Shown: piece by piece, positions 34,171 to 45,230 of the stretch
How positions within the stretch are numbered: position 1 is the stretch's first letter
Layout: each line of letters begins with the position of its first letter
Source: Russula earlei
Lineage: Eukaryota > Basidiomycota > Agaricomycetes > Russulales > Russulaceae
Length of the DNA stretch: 64,000 bases
Assembly (NCBI GenBank): GCA_025769875.1
Contig: JAGFNK010000189.1
Span: 27,765-91,764, forward strand
Direction: 5' to 3'
Program-made: the position numbers and the translations under genes
Notes under the pieces: model-generated
What the model was told of the DNA's origin: nothing
Databases searched by the model: none
The model's input: only the letters and a program-made list of their open reading frames with translations

Positions 34171-34599
34171 GACCCCAAGCATGATAAAATTACATTATCC
34201 CTACAGCTGAGCACATGATATGATACAACTATTTATGATGTAGCGTGCGAGAAGGGCACATTCATGGGACTGGACAAGGACTGACGGAAGAGCGATAAGA
34301 CAAAATAGAAATGATGACGCGAGGCATGCGTCGAGGCAGCGATTGCGATTGTGCGTGAATGGGTGAGGCGAGGCGATGGTGAGCTGTGAGCCCTCGAGTA
34401 CGGCGGTGGCAAATGATGACGAACGATGGGGGGGTGGCTCGGTAGTCGGAGCAACGTGGTGAGCAACAGTGTGCTGCTGTCGGGCACCTTTTGGTGTTTC
34501 TTGTGCATGACGCGGCATTTGCGCACTATGATCGTCGCATTTCACACCGCTTACCCCTCTCACACTTCAAAAAATGTGGCTTTTTAAAATGTGAGCCAT

Positions 34600-34850
34600 C
34601 GGGAAATGTCTTCCATATGTGGTGCGTCATACTTACCTGAAACCAGGAAATTGCTGTTGACCCTTGGACATGAAAGCTTGCTCCGTTCACCTGGCTCATC
34701 CACAACATAACCCTCAAAATAGAGCTGGAGGTTCCCTTCACCGACCACGGGAAGCTTTCCCTGGTCCTGTCCAACAACGGAAGAGGCGAATGCGAGCGGC
34801 AGCGTTCAAGTTTCGAACTGTCGGCGGCCGGCCGCGTATGAGCCAGCAGA
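34600..34850 (-). pseudogene. Unidentified coding-like block in the left arm
   Basis: Minus strand reads GNLQLYFEGYVVDEPGERSK and ends at a GTAAGT donor. A matching block is at about 36,930-37,063 in the other arm. It looks like another captured exon; I do not recognise the gene. Confidence 0.35.
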
Positions 34851-35073
34851 GCGGTGACTAGAGGAAGGATGAGTTTTGTACATATGGCAGGGAGAAATAA
34901 TATTGCATACCTTCATTGTTTTGTCAACTTTTCATTTTGCTCTCCCACACAGTGTACCACAGTATTGTATGTGTGTGGTCTCAAGCAAGACCTGGAACTT
35001 GCACATCATGGGTTCCCTCCTCTGCAGCGAGTTCAGATGCACGCTGATGGGCATGTGCAAGCAGGCATCTCAC

Positions 35074-35466
35074 ATAAAGGATAAAGAGTGGATCTTCCAC
35101 TGACAAGATATCTGGCGTGCAGAAATTGAGGACCCGCGTTGTCTCCTCGTGCCACCACTTGTCATGGCCCTGCGTCCACAGAACTTCGTTCCCCGTGCGC
35201 CTAAGAACGAGGATGTGCTCAACATGCGGGCAGACCTTGAGTGCCGAATCGACTATTGCTTTGGTTGCAATAGTCTTCCCACCGCGACGCCCTTCGTTGG
35301 CAATAAGGATGACGTGGCTCTGGCAGTCATTGATACGGTCACGATGTGCCTCTGCAGAGAAGCCAGCAAACACAACAGAGTGGACGGCACCAATGAGCGC
35401 TACATGCGAGGAGGGCAGCAACCGCTTGCCATGCCATAGGAAGGTAGATAGAGATGGCATTGCCTT
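35074..35466 (-). pseudogene. Captured acetyl-CoA synthetase fragment, left copy (longer)
   Basis: Minus strand encodes [71 protein letters not shown] and EDPLFILY, ending at GTGAGA where the family has an intron before TSGSTGKPKG. This matches the N-terminal AMP-forming domain of acetyl-CoA synthetase. The frame is open. The first 35 codons lie in the spacer, outside the duplicated arm. Confidence 0.85.
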
Positions 35467-35469
35467 AAT

Positions 35470-36340
35470 TGATGCCGAGAGATTTTCAGTACATTGGCAA
35501 CACTAGAAGTTTCATGTGGCAGTTCAGCATAGGGATCTGTTGGGCTCATCGGCTTCATAAATGATAGCAGTCTGGGAGAGATGAGTGATCAGACACAGAG
35601 ATACCCGGAAATGGCTCTTGATCAACCATAATCTATGACGGTACGGACCTTGTTGGGATGTTTGAATGCCTAATGGTCTACACTGTTGTACGACACATTC
35701 AGACCTACGGGGATGAGGCGACATGAGGGGTGGCGTGGGGCGTATTACTTATGTCAGCAGCGTCTCTGGCACTGGCGGTGTGGAGGCTGTTTCTGCTCCT
35801 CCTGAGGTGGCGAGTGACTAAGCTCAGGTCCAGGGCCTTCTTGGACAATGTGTGTTGCATGAGACTAAAATGACGGTTGGGGTTGAGACCAAGATGGTGG
35901 CATGGACGAGCTCAGGCGACGGCTGCGAGTGAGACTGAAGCGGTGGAAGAAGCCAGACAAAGCTGACATTGTAGGGGCTGGCTGGACCAAAGTAATGGTG
36001 GCTAGAGGGGATGACGAGGAGGCTGAGACTGCGGCGACTGGGACTGAGACAGCAAGGCGGCACATGTGGCCAACAGAATGGCCAACAGAACTGAAATGAC
36101 TAGACGGCGGACGAAGCAGGTGTGGATGGACGAGAGGCGGCAGTGGGCAGGACAGGGGCTGTGATGGTGACAACTTGGCAAGGCTAAGAATGGAGCAGCA
36201 GCTGATGAAGCTATGGCTGACGATAAGGATATGGCAGGTGCGACAGATGCAGGGTTGATGGTGGATGGGGCAGAGGGGAGGATGGATAAGGCTGAGGGGC
36301 TGAGGCTGGGGCAATAATGATGGGCAAGACTAGGTGTAGT
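35470..36340. other. Spacer of the inverted-repeat element
   Basis: About 870 bp, G-rich on the plus strand, low-complexity Pro/Ser-rich frames on the minus strand. No recognised gene. Confidence 0.4.
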
Positions 36341-36342
36341 GG

Positions 36343-36627
36343 TCTGCAGAGGCACATTGTGACCGTATCAATGACTGCCAGAGCCGCATCATCCTTATTG
36401 CCAACGAAGGGCGTCGTGGTGGGAAGACTATTGCAACCAAAGCAATAGTCGATTCGGCACTCAAGGTCTGCCTGCACGTTGAGCACGTCCTCGTTCTTAG
36501 GCGCACGGGGAACAAAGTTCCGTGGACGCAGGGCCGTGACAAGTGGTGGCACGAGGAGACAACGCGGGTCCTCAATTTCTGCATGCCAGATATCTTGTCA
36601 GCGGAAGATCCACTCTTTATCCTTTAT
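36343..36627 (+). pseudogene. Captured acetyl-CoA synthetase fragment, right copy (shorter)
   Basis: Plus strand from [13 protein letters not shown] through [17 protein letters not shown] and [13 protein letters not shown] to EDPLFILY and the same GTGAGA donor. Open frame, and it starts exactly where the inverted repeat starts. It reads away from the left copy (divergent). Confidence 0.85.
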
Positions 36628-37679
36628 GTGAGATGCCTGCTTGCACATGCCCATCAGCGCGTGTCTGAACTCACTGCAGAGGAGGGAACCCATGACGTGC
36701 AAGTTCCAGGTCTCGCTTGAGACCACACACATACGATACTGTGGTACACTGTGTGGGAGAGCAAAATGAAAAGTTGACAAAATGATGAAGGTATGCAATG
36801 TTATTTCTCCCTGCCATATGTACAAAACTCATCCTTCCTCCAGTCACCGCTCTGCTGGCTCATACGTGGCCGGCCACTGACAGTTCAAAACTTGAACACC
36901 GCTGCTTGCGTTCGCCTCTTCCGTTGTTGGACAGGACCAGGGAAAGCTTCCCGCGGTTGGTGAAGGGAACCTCCAGCTCTATTTTGAGGGTTATGTTGTG
37001 GATGAGCCAGGTGAACGGAGCAAGCTTTCATGTCCAAGGGTCAACAGCAATTTCCTGGTTTCAGGTAAGTATGACGCACCACATATGGAAGACATTTCCT
37101 GATGGCTCGCATTATAAAAAACCGCATTTTTTGAAGTGTGAGAGGGGTAAGCGGTGTGAAATGCGACGATTGTAGTGCGCGAATGCTGCGTCACACACGA
37201 GAAATGCCGAAAGGTGCCCAACAGCAGCATACTGTCGCTCACCGCATTGCTCCGACTACTGAGCCACCCCCCCATCATTCGTCATTGTTCGCCACCGCCG
37301 TACTCAAGGGCTCGCAGCCCACCATCGCCTCGCCTCACCCATTCACGTGCGATTGCAATCGCTGCCTCGATGCACGCCTCGCATCATCGTTTCTATTTTG
37401 TCTTATTGCTGAAGACTGTCTGCTACTTTATTGAGCACTTATATACTACAGGAGAACTGCTAAATAGGGAACAAGTCATAACCTCGTTATCAAGCACAAT
37501 TGCTGGATGAGTAAGAGGTCGGAGAATGCTTACTGAGGCAACAGAGACAATGAAGACGTTTCTTCCATCAGTCCTTGTCCAGTCCCATGAACGTACCCTT
37601 CTTGCGTGCTACATCATAAATAGTTGTATCATATCATGTGCTCAGCTGTAGGGATAATGTAATTTTATCATGCTTGGGG

Positions 37680-38300
37680 TCAGCACCCCAAAACGTGAAA
37701 ATTCAACGAGTGAAACCAATTATTTGGCTGCCTCTGGATACAGTACATGAGGTTCTACTGTCCAAGTTTCAAGGCAATCCATCAAGAAATGGTTGAGATA
37801 TGACAGTTTGAAAAATCGCACGCAGATGGGCACCCAAAAATTGAAACTTCAAGAACTGATAATTAGACACCAACTCTTTGGCTGCACCTAGACACATTAT
37901 ACGAGATCCCACTGTCCAAGTTTCAAGGCAATCCATTGAGAAATGGTTGAGATATGGCAGTTCGAAATTTCACACTCAGATTGCACCCAAAAATCGAAAC
38001 TTCAAGAACAAAGAATTAGACCCCAGCTCTTGGGCTGCACCTAGATACAGTACATGAGATCCCACTGTCGAAGTTCCAAGTCAATTGATTCAGAAACAGT
38101 TGAGATATGGCAGTTCAAAGTTTTACACTCATGTCAGCACCCGAAAATCGACATTTCAAGAACTAAATATTAGGCTCCCATATTTTAGCTGCACCTAGAT
38201 ACAGTATATAAGGTTCTACTGTCAAAGTTTCAAGGCAATCTGTTGAGAAACTGTTGAGATATAGCAGTTTTAATTTTGCACTTGAAATGACATCCAAAAA
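37680..38300 (-). repeat. Tandem array, four units of about 153 bp (right arm)
   Basis: The anchor GTTGAGATAT recurs four times at the same spacing as in the left arm, inverted. Confidence 0.8.
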
Positions 38301-38334
38301 TGGCAAGTGCAAGGTCACGTGAAAACAACAATAA

Positions 38335-38480
38335 TGCTGATGTGTGATATGGACTACAAGGAGGGGAGATGGCTTGGAGGAGTTGTATGTATGCTTCACA
38401 GCAAAGCAAGACAAGAGTTGACATATGCAAGAGGACCACAAGCTGTTGGCCTTGCTTTTGCTTAGGGAGGATGGTCTGCT
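38335..38480 (-). pseudogene. Probable N-terminal piece of the interrupted Harbinger transposase
   Basis: Minus strand reads QQLVVLLHMSTLVLLCCEAY and then SPYHTSA up to the arm edge; Harbinger transposases have a YHTS motif near their N-terminus. Short and weak evidence; the intervening residues expected between YHTSA and EQIAIF are absent. Confidence 0.35.
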
Positions 38481-39532
38481 TTCTGTTGCTCATTCTGTGC
38501 TGGTGGGGGAGTGCTGACCAGGACAAAGTCACCTGGAATAGGTTGGGCAGTGGCAGGGGAGGATGGTGGAACTACTGGGGAGTCGATGATGCTGAGGGGT
38601 GATGATGTATTGATTGGATCAAAGTTCTCAGTGAGGAGCTGAAGGGCAGTGCGTGGAGTTGGTTGGAAAGGAGAAGGAAGATGCAGGGGGGTGTTAACAA
38701 GAGTGGGGGAGATGGGAGTAGACACTTGAGCATTGGCTGGTCAATACAGGAATGATGAGAGACTATCCAGATGTCAAGACATGTACTGCTAATCACTAAT
38801 GACTCAGGAGCAGGTGGGAAAGGGTTGGAACAGATGGTATGCAGCATAGGTGGCGTTGAACAGGAGGATGAGCCAAACAACTAGAAGGTACCAGATAGGG
38901 ACTGGTACATGTTGCAGGAGACAGAGGTGAAGGCTGGAGGCCAGTGTGGTGAAGGGCTTTAGACAAGGCAGTCATTGAAGAGTACCTTGAGGACAAGAGA
39001 AGACTTTGAACTGAGTGGTCACAGGGGAGTACCCAGGAAGATGAGAGTATCACAAATGGACAGTCTGACAACTGCAATGCTACATTGGGGCTTATATACT
39101 GTGTACATGGTCAATTACAAAGAACAGGAACTATTCTAGACTCCTTGGCACCATCCAACAGGACTGTAGAGACATAAACTTGCTTGTGTCAGGTTTCAGG
39201 CTTACTGAGCATATGAGCAATGACATCATTATGATGCCACTGTGGAGCACTTGGTGAGCAGATGAGGTCAGTGTGGAGTTGCTCTGTCAGCCATGATGTC
39301 ATTGGAGCTAAATGATGTCATGTGAGTTATGCAATGAGGTGTAGGAGTTCATGCTGCTGTTTTGGGTTCTTGGTGGCTGAGTGGCCATGTGGCTGCCACA
39401 CAATGATTACCCAATTAGGAAATGGGTGCCTGGTCATGTCATAGTGCCTTTGAAATAGCAATATCTGGCACCACAGGAGGAGTAGCCCAAGAAACAGAAG
39501 TGGGTTGATGATGCAAAGTGAGAGGGGTCTTT
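38481..39532. other. Unassigned sequence left of Copia-2
   Basis: Low-complexity Pro/Ser frames on the minus strand near 38,460-38,880 and nothing recognisable after that. No second Harbinger end was found here. Confidence 0.35.
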
Positions 39533-40011
39533 TGTTGAAAATGTGCAGTGTGTGTGATTAGATAGCAGCAGATGATAAGATCGCAGGCAGATCTATCAGA
39601 CAATAGTTCAGTTTAGTTGATACAAAACTGATATAAATAATGTACCTATCAGACAATAGCTACAATGCGTTATCAGTACAGAGCGATAAGATATCATAGA
39701 CTAAGTACTCACTTCAGTTTAGTTGATACAAAACTGAAGTGATCTACATGCTTTGTGGTGTTCTTAAGTACCTGAGACCACCACTAAGTGCAGTGCAGCT
39801 AACTACCATTATGGATCACTAAGTATGTCCGAGGATCAGTGGTAACTAGCTACTGATTGTCTGAAATCATCTAATCAATGTCTCTAACGTGTACTGCAGT
39901 GTATGAGCTGAAGCCAGTAATGCCCGGTCCGGGTGATCTGACACATCAATGCATCAGAGTTGTGATTGCATCACAACGCACCTGGGGCTCAGGCCAGTGC
40001 TGATCTCAACA
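39533..40011 (-). repeat. 3' LTR of Copia-2 (left edge tentative)
   Basis: On the minus strand it begins TGTTGAGATC right after a purine tract (ATGGGGGAA) and the end of pol. The inner edge at 40011 is firm; the outer edge is placed at TGTTG 39533 only by the inverted TGTTG/CAACA termini. It contains two copies of a hairpin-forming word, TTCAGTTTAGTTG...AAAACTG (about 39,605 and 39,714). Confidence 0.65.
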
Positions 40012-40155
40012 TTCCCCCATGATTAGGACAGTCGGTAGGTCAGATCAAAGGAGACCTAAACCATCGATGAAGGCCCGAAGCAATGTGTGAGCAAGCAGCT
40101 TGGTGAGGCCATCAGCAAGCATCTCTCCTGTAGGTGTACAGATCAGTGTGACCAG
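40012..40155 (-). pseudogene. Copia-2 pol, C-terminal stub
   Basis: Minus strand TGEMLADGLTKLLAHTLLRA is the end of Copia RNase H, followed by a stop and the LTR. The upstream part is at 56604-59087; Gypsy G1 separates them with an ACCAG duplication. Confidence 0.85.
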
Positions 40156-40750
40156 TGTTGTGATCTACCCCTCTTTCAGTTTGTCCCTGTTTCACTTCTT
40201 ATTGTTCCCTACCTTTCACCCTCGTACCCTTGGTTACCATTTCATCCCTTGATATTGATGGCCTCTTATTGTTTCACTTGTTGTGTTTCACCTATTGTTT
40301 GAGCTCCTTTTGCTACTGGTTAGTATTATCTATTGTTCTGCATATAGTACTGTACAGCCTCGCTAGATAACAGTATTTAAGCACCTGTAGAAGCTGGGGA
40401 ATGCCCCAAGCTTAGCTTTGTCCCATCTCCTGTCGCATCCTTTGCCGTGTATACTCTCTCAATCACAACTTGCTTGTGTTGGTCTACACTCTGCTTGACC
40501 TGAGTATACCTCAAGGAACCCTTGTGTTCCTCTTCCTCCTCTGTCTTTCTCTCATCGTCCTCCTCTTCTGTGAAACCAGAAGACCAACTCTGTCTGCGGA
40601 CTGAATCATTATCTGACTCAGCCTTGAGACGCTAAACCTTTGATCCAGTCTCTTTGAGCCGGCCCCCACTGAACCCCTTGAACCAAGTCACAGGGACTTG
40701 GCCCCCACTGAACCTTGAGCTAATGCTCTTATGGCTGCGACGCCATAACA
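40156..40750 (+). repeat. 5' LTR of G1
   Basis: 595 bp, TGTTGTGATC...CATAACA. TATA-like TATTTAA at 40374 and presumed RNA start AAGCTTAGCTT at 40408. About 16 differences from the 3' LTR, nearly all transitions. Confidence 0.92.
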
Positions 40751-40751
40751 C

Positions 40752-40762
40752 AAGCTAAGCTT
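40752..40762 (+). promoter_or_regulatory. G1 self-priming primer-binding site
   Basis: AAGCTAAGCTT is the exact reverse complement of AAGCTTAGCTT at 40408-40418 in the LTR, 34 nt after the TATA start. This is the Tf1/sushi self-priming arrangement. Confidence 0.75.
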
Positions 40763-40887
40763 CCTTACTCCATTCTGGAGATCAACCTTGAACTACTGCC
40801 AAATCGTTGGATCCGCATCCAACCCAGACCCTTCCCAGACCTTCCTGAATACGTTGTAGGAACCGCCACTTGGGACAGTTTTCACAC

Positions 40888-41377
40888 TGTCACCAACTGG
40901 GGGCGGTGTTGCTGACAAATTGTTTCACACGCAAGACGTACGCACTGAGTCGAGCGAGACGACAAGTTCTTGTGGAGTTCGGGGATCTCGGTGACAACAC
41001 AGCGAAGGCTAGTGTGTACTGCGGAGTGGAAAGACAACGAATAAGTCCTTGCGTTTGAAGACTTAGGGAGATGGAAGAGGTTCTAAGATGATTGCTTGAT
41101 TCCCTGCAAGCCTACAGTCCCGAAGCTGGAATCCAGTGATATTCACAAGAGAACAAGCTTAGGGCTTGTTCTCTTCTACTGACAGGTTTATATAGACAGA
41201 TATGTCCTATATCAAATAGTAGACATGCGGTAACAATGAGACGATCGAGATTAAACACACCAGAGAGTGGTGGTACATGTGAGGCTAATGAGTCATGAAA
41301 ATGCGTGGGAATCGTGAGGCCAGTCTGGGTAGGCTTGTCCGGTTGCTGGTCCGGTCGAGGGGCTGGTACTTGTGACA
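40888..41377 (-). repeat. 3' LTR of G3
   Basis: 490 bp; about 27 differences from its partner, almost all C/T or G/A, many at CpG. Confidence 0.92.
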
Positions 41378-41491
41378 TCACCCCCTTGTTAACGTCTAAG
41401 CAGCGTAGGGAATGATGGTGGAGTGGCAGCGATGGGTGTGGAAGTGAAGCTGATCGTGGGGAACTTGACACATTTTGTCAGTCTTGCATCG

Positions 41492-42643
41492 TCAGTGTGG
41501 GTTTCTGCAGTGGTCAGCGACGTGTCCATGACGATTGCAGAGGATGCAGATGGTGATTTTGGGACATTCAAATGTGTCATGTCCTCTGTCGTGACACCAA
41601 GCGCACTTGTCAGAGATTTGAGGGGAAAATTGATACCATGGGTCCATTAAGGCCTCTTTGGCATCTTTGTGTTCTTGATCAGTGAGTTGGGGCATGGTCC
41701 CAAACAAGATACGCAGCTTGAGATGAGCTTTGGCATTGGCCCTGGCTAGTTTGACCTCTGAGTCCCTCACCTCCCATACCATATCATGGTATCTTTCTCG
41801 AGCCGTGATGAGGCTATTCGCCATTTGTCATACCTTTTTTATGGTGAACCGGTAGCAATGTACCTCAGCCTCTAGAGATAGGTCCTGTTCGAACCTTAGT
41901 GCCTCATCTATTGCCTTGGTATGTCTGAGACTGTTTTTGAATAGGAAGGCGTCTTTCTGCATGAGAAGAGGGTGAGGGTAGGGGTCGGCTCATGCTTGAA
42001 TGGGTATGCGGTGAGTGGGGCATCCAGGGCTGTAGGTGGCCAGCAAGGTGGGGAAACTGTTTGTGAGGTCAGGAAGGATGAAGCGAGGGGGAAGCGTATC
42101 ATCTTCGTTGCCTGGATCTGGGATTAGCAGGTTGAGTCCCAAATCTCCTTCTTCCCATCCTTCTCTGAGTTCTTCTAGCTCTGAAGGTTGGGTGCGGTTA
42201 GCAGATGGTTCATAGACAGGGGGTGGTGTTCTCTTGCGATCAGCTGGGGTGAAATTTTCATTGAGCAGAATGATGTTTTCAACCTGTTCGATGATGGGAG
42301 TAGTTGTGCGTGGAGGGATTGGAATGGGATTGGGTGATGGGGAGTGAACATGGTAGGAGGGGCTGTGGGTTCTGATGGGGGAGTCAGTCCCTCGTGTGGG
42401 GGATCGATTGCCAAAGGCGCATAGTATGGTGGTGAGAGAGTCGTCTTCCCATAGCTCATGTGCTTGTACGATCATTGCGGCATGTTGTGCGGCACGCCGA
42501 ACGAGCAGCCTAGTGTTAATGGATGCTGCCATCGATGGGGATGGTTCTCTAGACAGCAGCAGGTGGATAAGCACAGGAGAGTAGGGTGGAGCAGGTATGA
42601 GGGTAGCAGTAGAGGCAGTGGGGGAGTTTTGTGTGGAGGACAT
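41492..42643 (-). pseudogene. G3 extra frame downstream of pol, with two CCHC zinc knuckles
   Basis: Minus-strand frame from 42643 (MSSTQNSPTAST) to 41492, about 380 codons with two internal stops. N-terminal Ser/Pro-rich part, a middle part with VYEPSANR, a helical charged stretch (ARERYHDMVWEVRDSEVKLA), and at the C-terminus two zinc knuckles: CAWCHDRGHDTFEC and CILCNRHGHVADHC (both C-x2-C-x4-H-x4-C). It lies after the chromodomain, so it is not the gag nucleocapsid at 46,007-46,972. No similarity to envelope proteins; no membrane segment. Probably a nucleic-acid-binding accessory protein. G1 has an analogous frame at 54605-55879. It overlaps the tail of the pol frame at its start. Confidence 0.7.
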
Positions 42644-45215
42644 GTTGTAGTGTCTGGGGATGGAGCGGTGAGGGGTAATCGTTTGTAGGTGGTGTTTTTA
42701 TACTTGGGGTCGTCCAGCCGAAGCGGAGTAGTATTCTTTAGAAGTTCTGGGGCGTTAAGGTCGTGGTGGTCGACCCATGAGTCATCTGATGCAGGGTATC
42801 CTTTCCAGTGTATGAGGTATTGAAGTTTATGTGTTTGCCCAAATCTTCTAGTGTCTAGAATTGCTTCAATTTTGTATTCTTCCTTGTTTTCGACAGTTGG
42901 CAGAGGGCGTGTAAATGGCATGCCATATTCTTCTGTCTCTGTGTAGGGGAGAAGTAGATTGACATGGAAGACGTCATGTATTTTCATTGATGGCGGAAGT
43001 TGTAATTGATATGCCACTTTGGAAATTCTTTTTGTGATAGGGAATGGGCCATATCTTTTAGGCATTAACTTGCATGTTCCTTGTGTTTTGAGGTTCTTCG
43101 CTTCTAGCCATACAAGGGTTCCTTCTTCCATTTCTGTGATGTCAGGTTTTAGGGGTTGTTGCTTGTGTTCTAGAAGCTGTTGTGTGTCTTGTCTTGCTTC
43201 TTCTAGTTTTTTTAGGCGATTGGTGGATGAAGGCATGTTGTTGTCTTCTAGACTGATGTTAATTTGGGGTTTGAATCCCATGAGGAGTTCGTGTGGTAAT
43301 CTTCGTGATGTTTCATGTTTCCATGAATTATGTGTGTATTCTGCCAATGGAAGCATTTTTGCCCAGGAATGAGGATGAGTCAGTGGTCCAGGGTCTTAGA
43401 TATTGTTCTAGCCATGCGTTCATTCTTTCTGTTTGTCCATTGGTTTGGGGGATGGAACATGGTGGACATGTTTTGTTTGATGCCTAGATTTTTACATATA
43501 GCTTTGGAGAAGTTTGATGCGAATCGAGGGTCCCTGTCGGAGATGATTCTTTTGGGGATACTGAACCAAGGCACAAGGTGTTTCAAGTACTCATGTGCGA
43601 TGCCTGTTCCATCGATTGTTTTGTTACATGGGATGAACTTTGTCGCTTTAGAGCATCCTTGATCAACGATGGTAAGGACACTGTTGAATCCTTCTGATTT
43701 AGGTAGGTCAATGATAAGATCCATTGATACGTATTGAAAGGGGCCCTGTTCAATGTGTGTGTCGAGTGGGAAGGTCGTGGCTTTCTTTCTGGGTATATTG
43801 GTTTTTGATTCTTGACATTTGGCACAACCTTTGATGTATTGTTCTACGAACTGTCATAGTCTAGGTCCTTCGTAATGTTGTTTGACTAAATCCCAGGTGT
43901 TGGCTATTCCTGGGTGTCCTGCAAATGGGGTGTCGTGGAATTGTCTCAGGATTTCTCATCGCTTGTCGGGTTTATCTGGTAGGTAGGTTTTTCGTGCAAA
44001 AATCTCGGGTGGTAGTAGTGTGGTTTTTTGTTCTTCTACCCCCTTGTTAAGGTCTTTGCGACGATAAAGTGTGTCGGCAATTGTATGTGTGTGTCCAGGG
44101 ATGTGTTCCATGGTGATGTTGAAATCTTGCATGTATTGCATCCATCTGGCTTGTCATCCTGTCAATTTTTGTGGTTCTTTAAAGTAGGTAAGGTTTTTAT
44201 GATCTGTCCTTATTCTGACTGGTTTATTGGCTCCTAAGAAGAATGGTCATCCACTTTTCAGTCCGAAAATTACCGCTGCTAATTCTTTATCGTGTGCGTC
44301 ATAGTTTCTTTCTGCATCTAATAATGTTCTGGAGTAGTATGCGATTGGGTGTAGACCATCTTCATATTCTTGGGATATAACTGCTCTGATGGCGAATCCC
44401 GATGCATTGGTATCTAGGATGAATTGTTTTGTCCAGTCTGGGGTGCGAAGTACTGGGTAGGATATGCAGGTTTCTTTTAGGATTTGAAAGGCTTGGTCTT
44501 CCTTTGTTGTCCATTCCCATTGTTTATTTTGCTTTGTCAAATTGTTCACTGGTCTGGCTTTTATAGAAAAGTTGGGTATGAAGTTTCGATAAAAGTTGCA
44601 GAATCCCAAGAAACTTCTGACTTCCTTTAATGTTGATGGTGTTAGCCAGTCTTTAATTCCTTTGACTTTGATGGGGTCCATAGTTATTTTTCCTTCTCCT
44701 ATAATTACTCTGAGGTATTCTACCTTTTTTTTGTGGAATTGGCATTTTTCTGGCTTAAGGTAGAGGTCGTGTTGTTTTAACTTGGATAGGATGTGGTTAA
44801 CCTTGGATGTATGCTCTGTCTTGTTATTTTGTGTGGCAATGATGATGTCGTCCATATAGATTTTCAGCCATCCTTGCGCAAGCTCTTCTTGGAAAATATC
44901 GTCCATCATGGTTTGAAAGGTGGCTGGGGAGTTTGTCAGTCCGAAGAACATTACTGTTGGTTCAAACAGTCCATTGCTCGTCTTGAAGGCAGCTTTCCAT
45001 TCTTCCCCTTCTTTAATCTGGATATTATTGTAACCCCATCTGACGTCGAATTTAGTGAAGAGTTCTTTTCCCGCCAAGGCGTGGATAAGTTCCGGAATCA
45101 GGGGTAGTGAATATACGTTGGGTATTGTCCATTTGTTTAAATTCCTGTAATCCTGTACTGGTTGGAATTTTCCATCTTTCTTTTTTATAAGGAAGAATCC
45201 ACTAGTGTATGGCAA
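42472..45215 (-). pseudogene. G3 pol: reverse transcriptase, RNase H, integrase, chromodomain
   Basis: RT from 45215: GFFLIKKKDGKFQPVQDYRN, FDVRWGYNNIQI, catalytic YMDDI, VEYLRVIIGEGKI; RNase H-like tail (FILDTNASGFAIRAV, DAHDKELAAVI) to 44247. Integrase pieces follow with stops: IPGHTHTIADTL, then DLIIDLPKSEGFNSV (first Asp), ISDRDPRFAS (second Asp) and NRKNERMART (Glu). The final frame (42472-43356) has LPLAEYTHNSWKHE, the GPF/Y region YGPFPITKRISKVAYQLQLP and a chromodomain (YKIEAILDTRR...LIHWKGYPASDDSW). Several in-frame stops in integrase make it inactive. The chromodomain marks it as a chromovirus. Confidence 0.88.
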
Positions 45216-45230
45216 ATTGGACCTTCTGAT

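Larger units (their letters stand above)
33519..35358 (+). repeat. Left inverted-repeat arm
   Basis: Begins TTATTGTCATTTTCA and ends in TCTGCAGA inside the synthetase fragment. Partner: 36343-38334. Confidence 0.85.
33519..38334. mobile_element. Foldback-like element: 1.84-kb inverted repeats around a 1-kb spacer, with captured acetyl-CoA synthetase fragments
   Basis: Left arm 33519-35358 and right arm 36343-38334 are reverse complements over their whole length; the right arm is 151 bp longer because of one indel (37411-37561). Each arm has, from outside in, four 153-bp tandem units, an unassigned coding-like block and an acetyl-CoA synthetase gene fragment. Long inverted termini built of subrepeats are the hallmark of foldback elements; no transposase is present and I found no clear target duplication. 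It interrupts the Harbinger relic. It could instead be a non-transposon palindromic duplication. Confidence 0.6.
36343..38334 (-). repeat. Right inverted-repeat arm
   Basis: Reverse complement of 33519-35358 with one 151-bp indel. Ends GGTCACGTGAAAACAACAATAA. Confidence 0.85.

Noticed and set aside
35865..36314. Minus-strand frame of 149 codons in the inverted-repeat spacer
   Set aside because: Low-complexity Pro/Ser sequence, no domain, no support from the arms.
33519..38334. Reading the synthetase fragments as a working acetyl-CoA synthetase gene
   Set aside because: Only about 95-130 of some 650 residues are present, in two divergent copies, both ending at an intron donor with no following exon.
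41112..41471. Frame of 119 codons overlapping the G3 LTR
   Set aside because: Runs through an LTR whose boundaries are fixed by the CACAC duplication; not coding.
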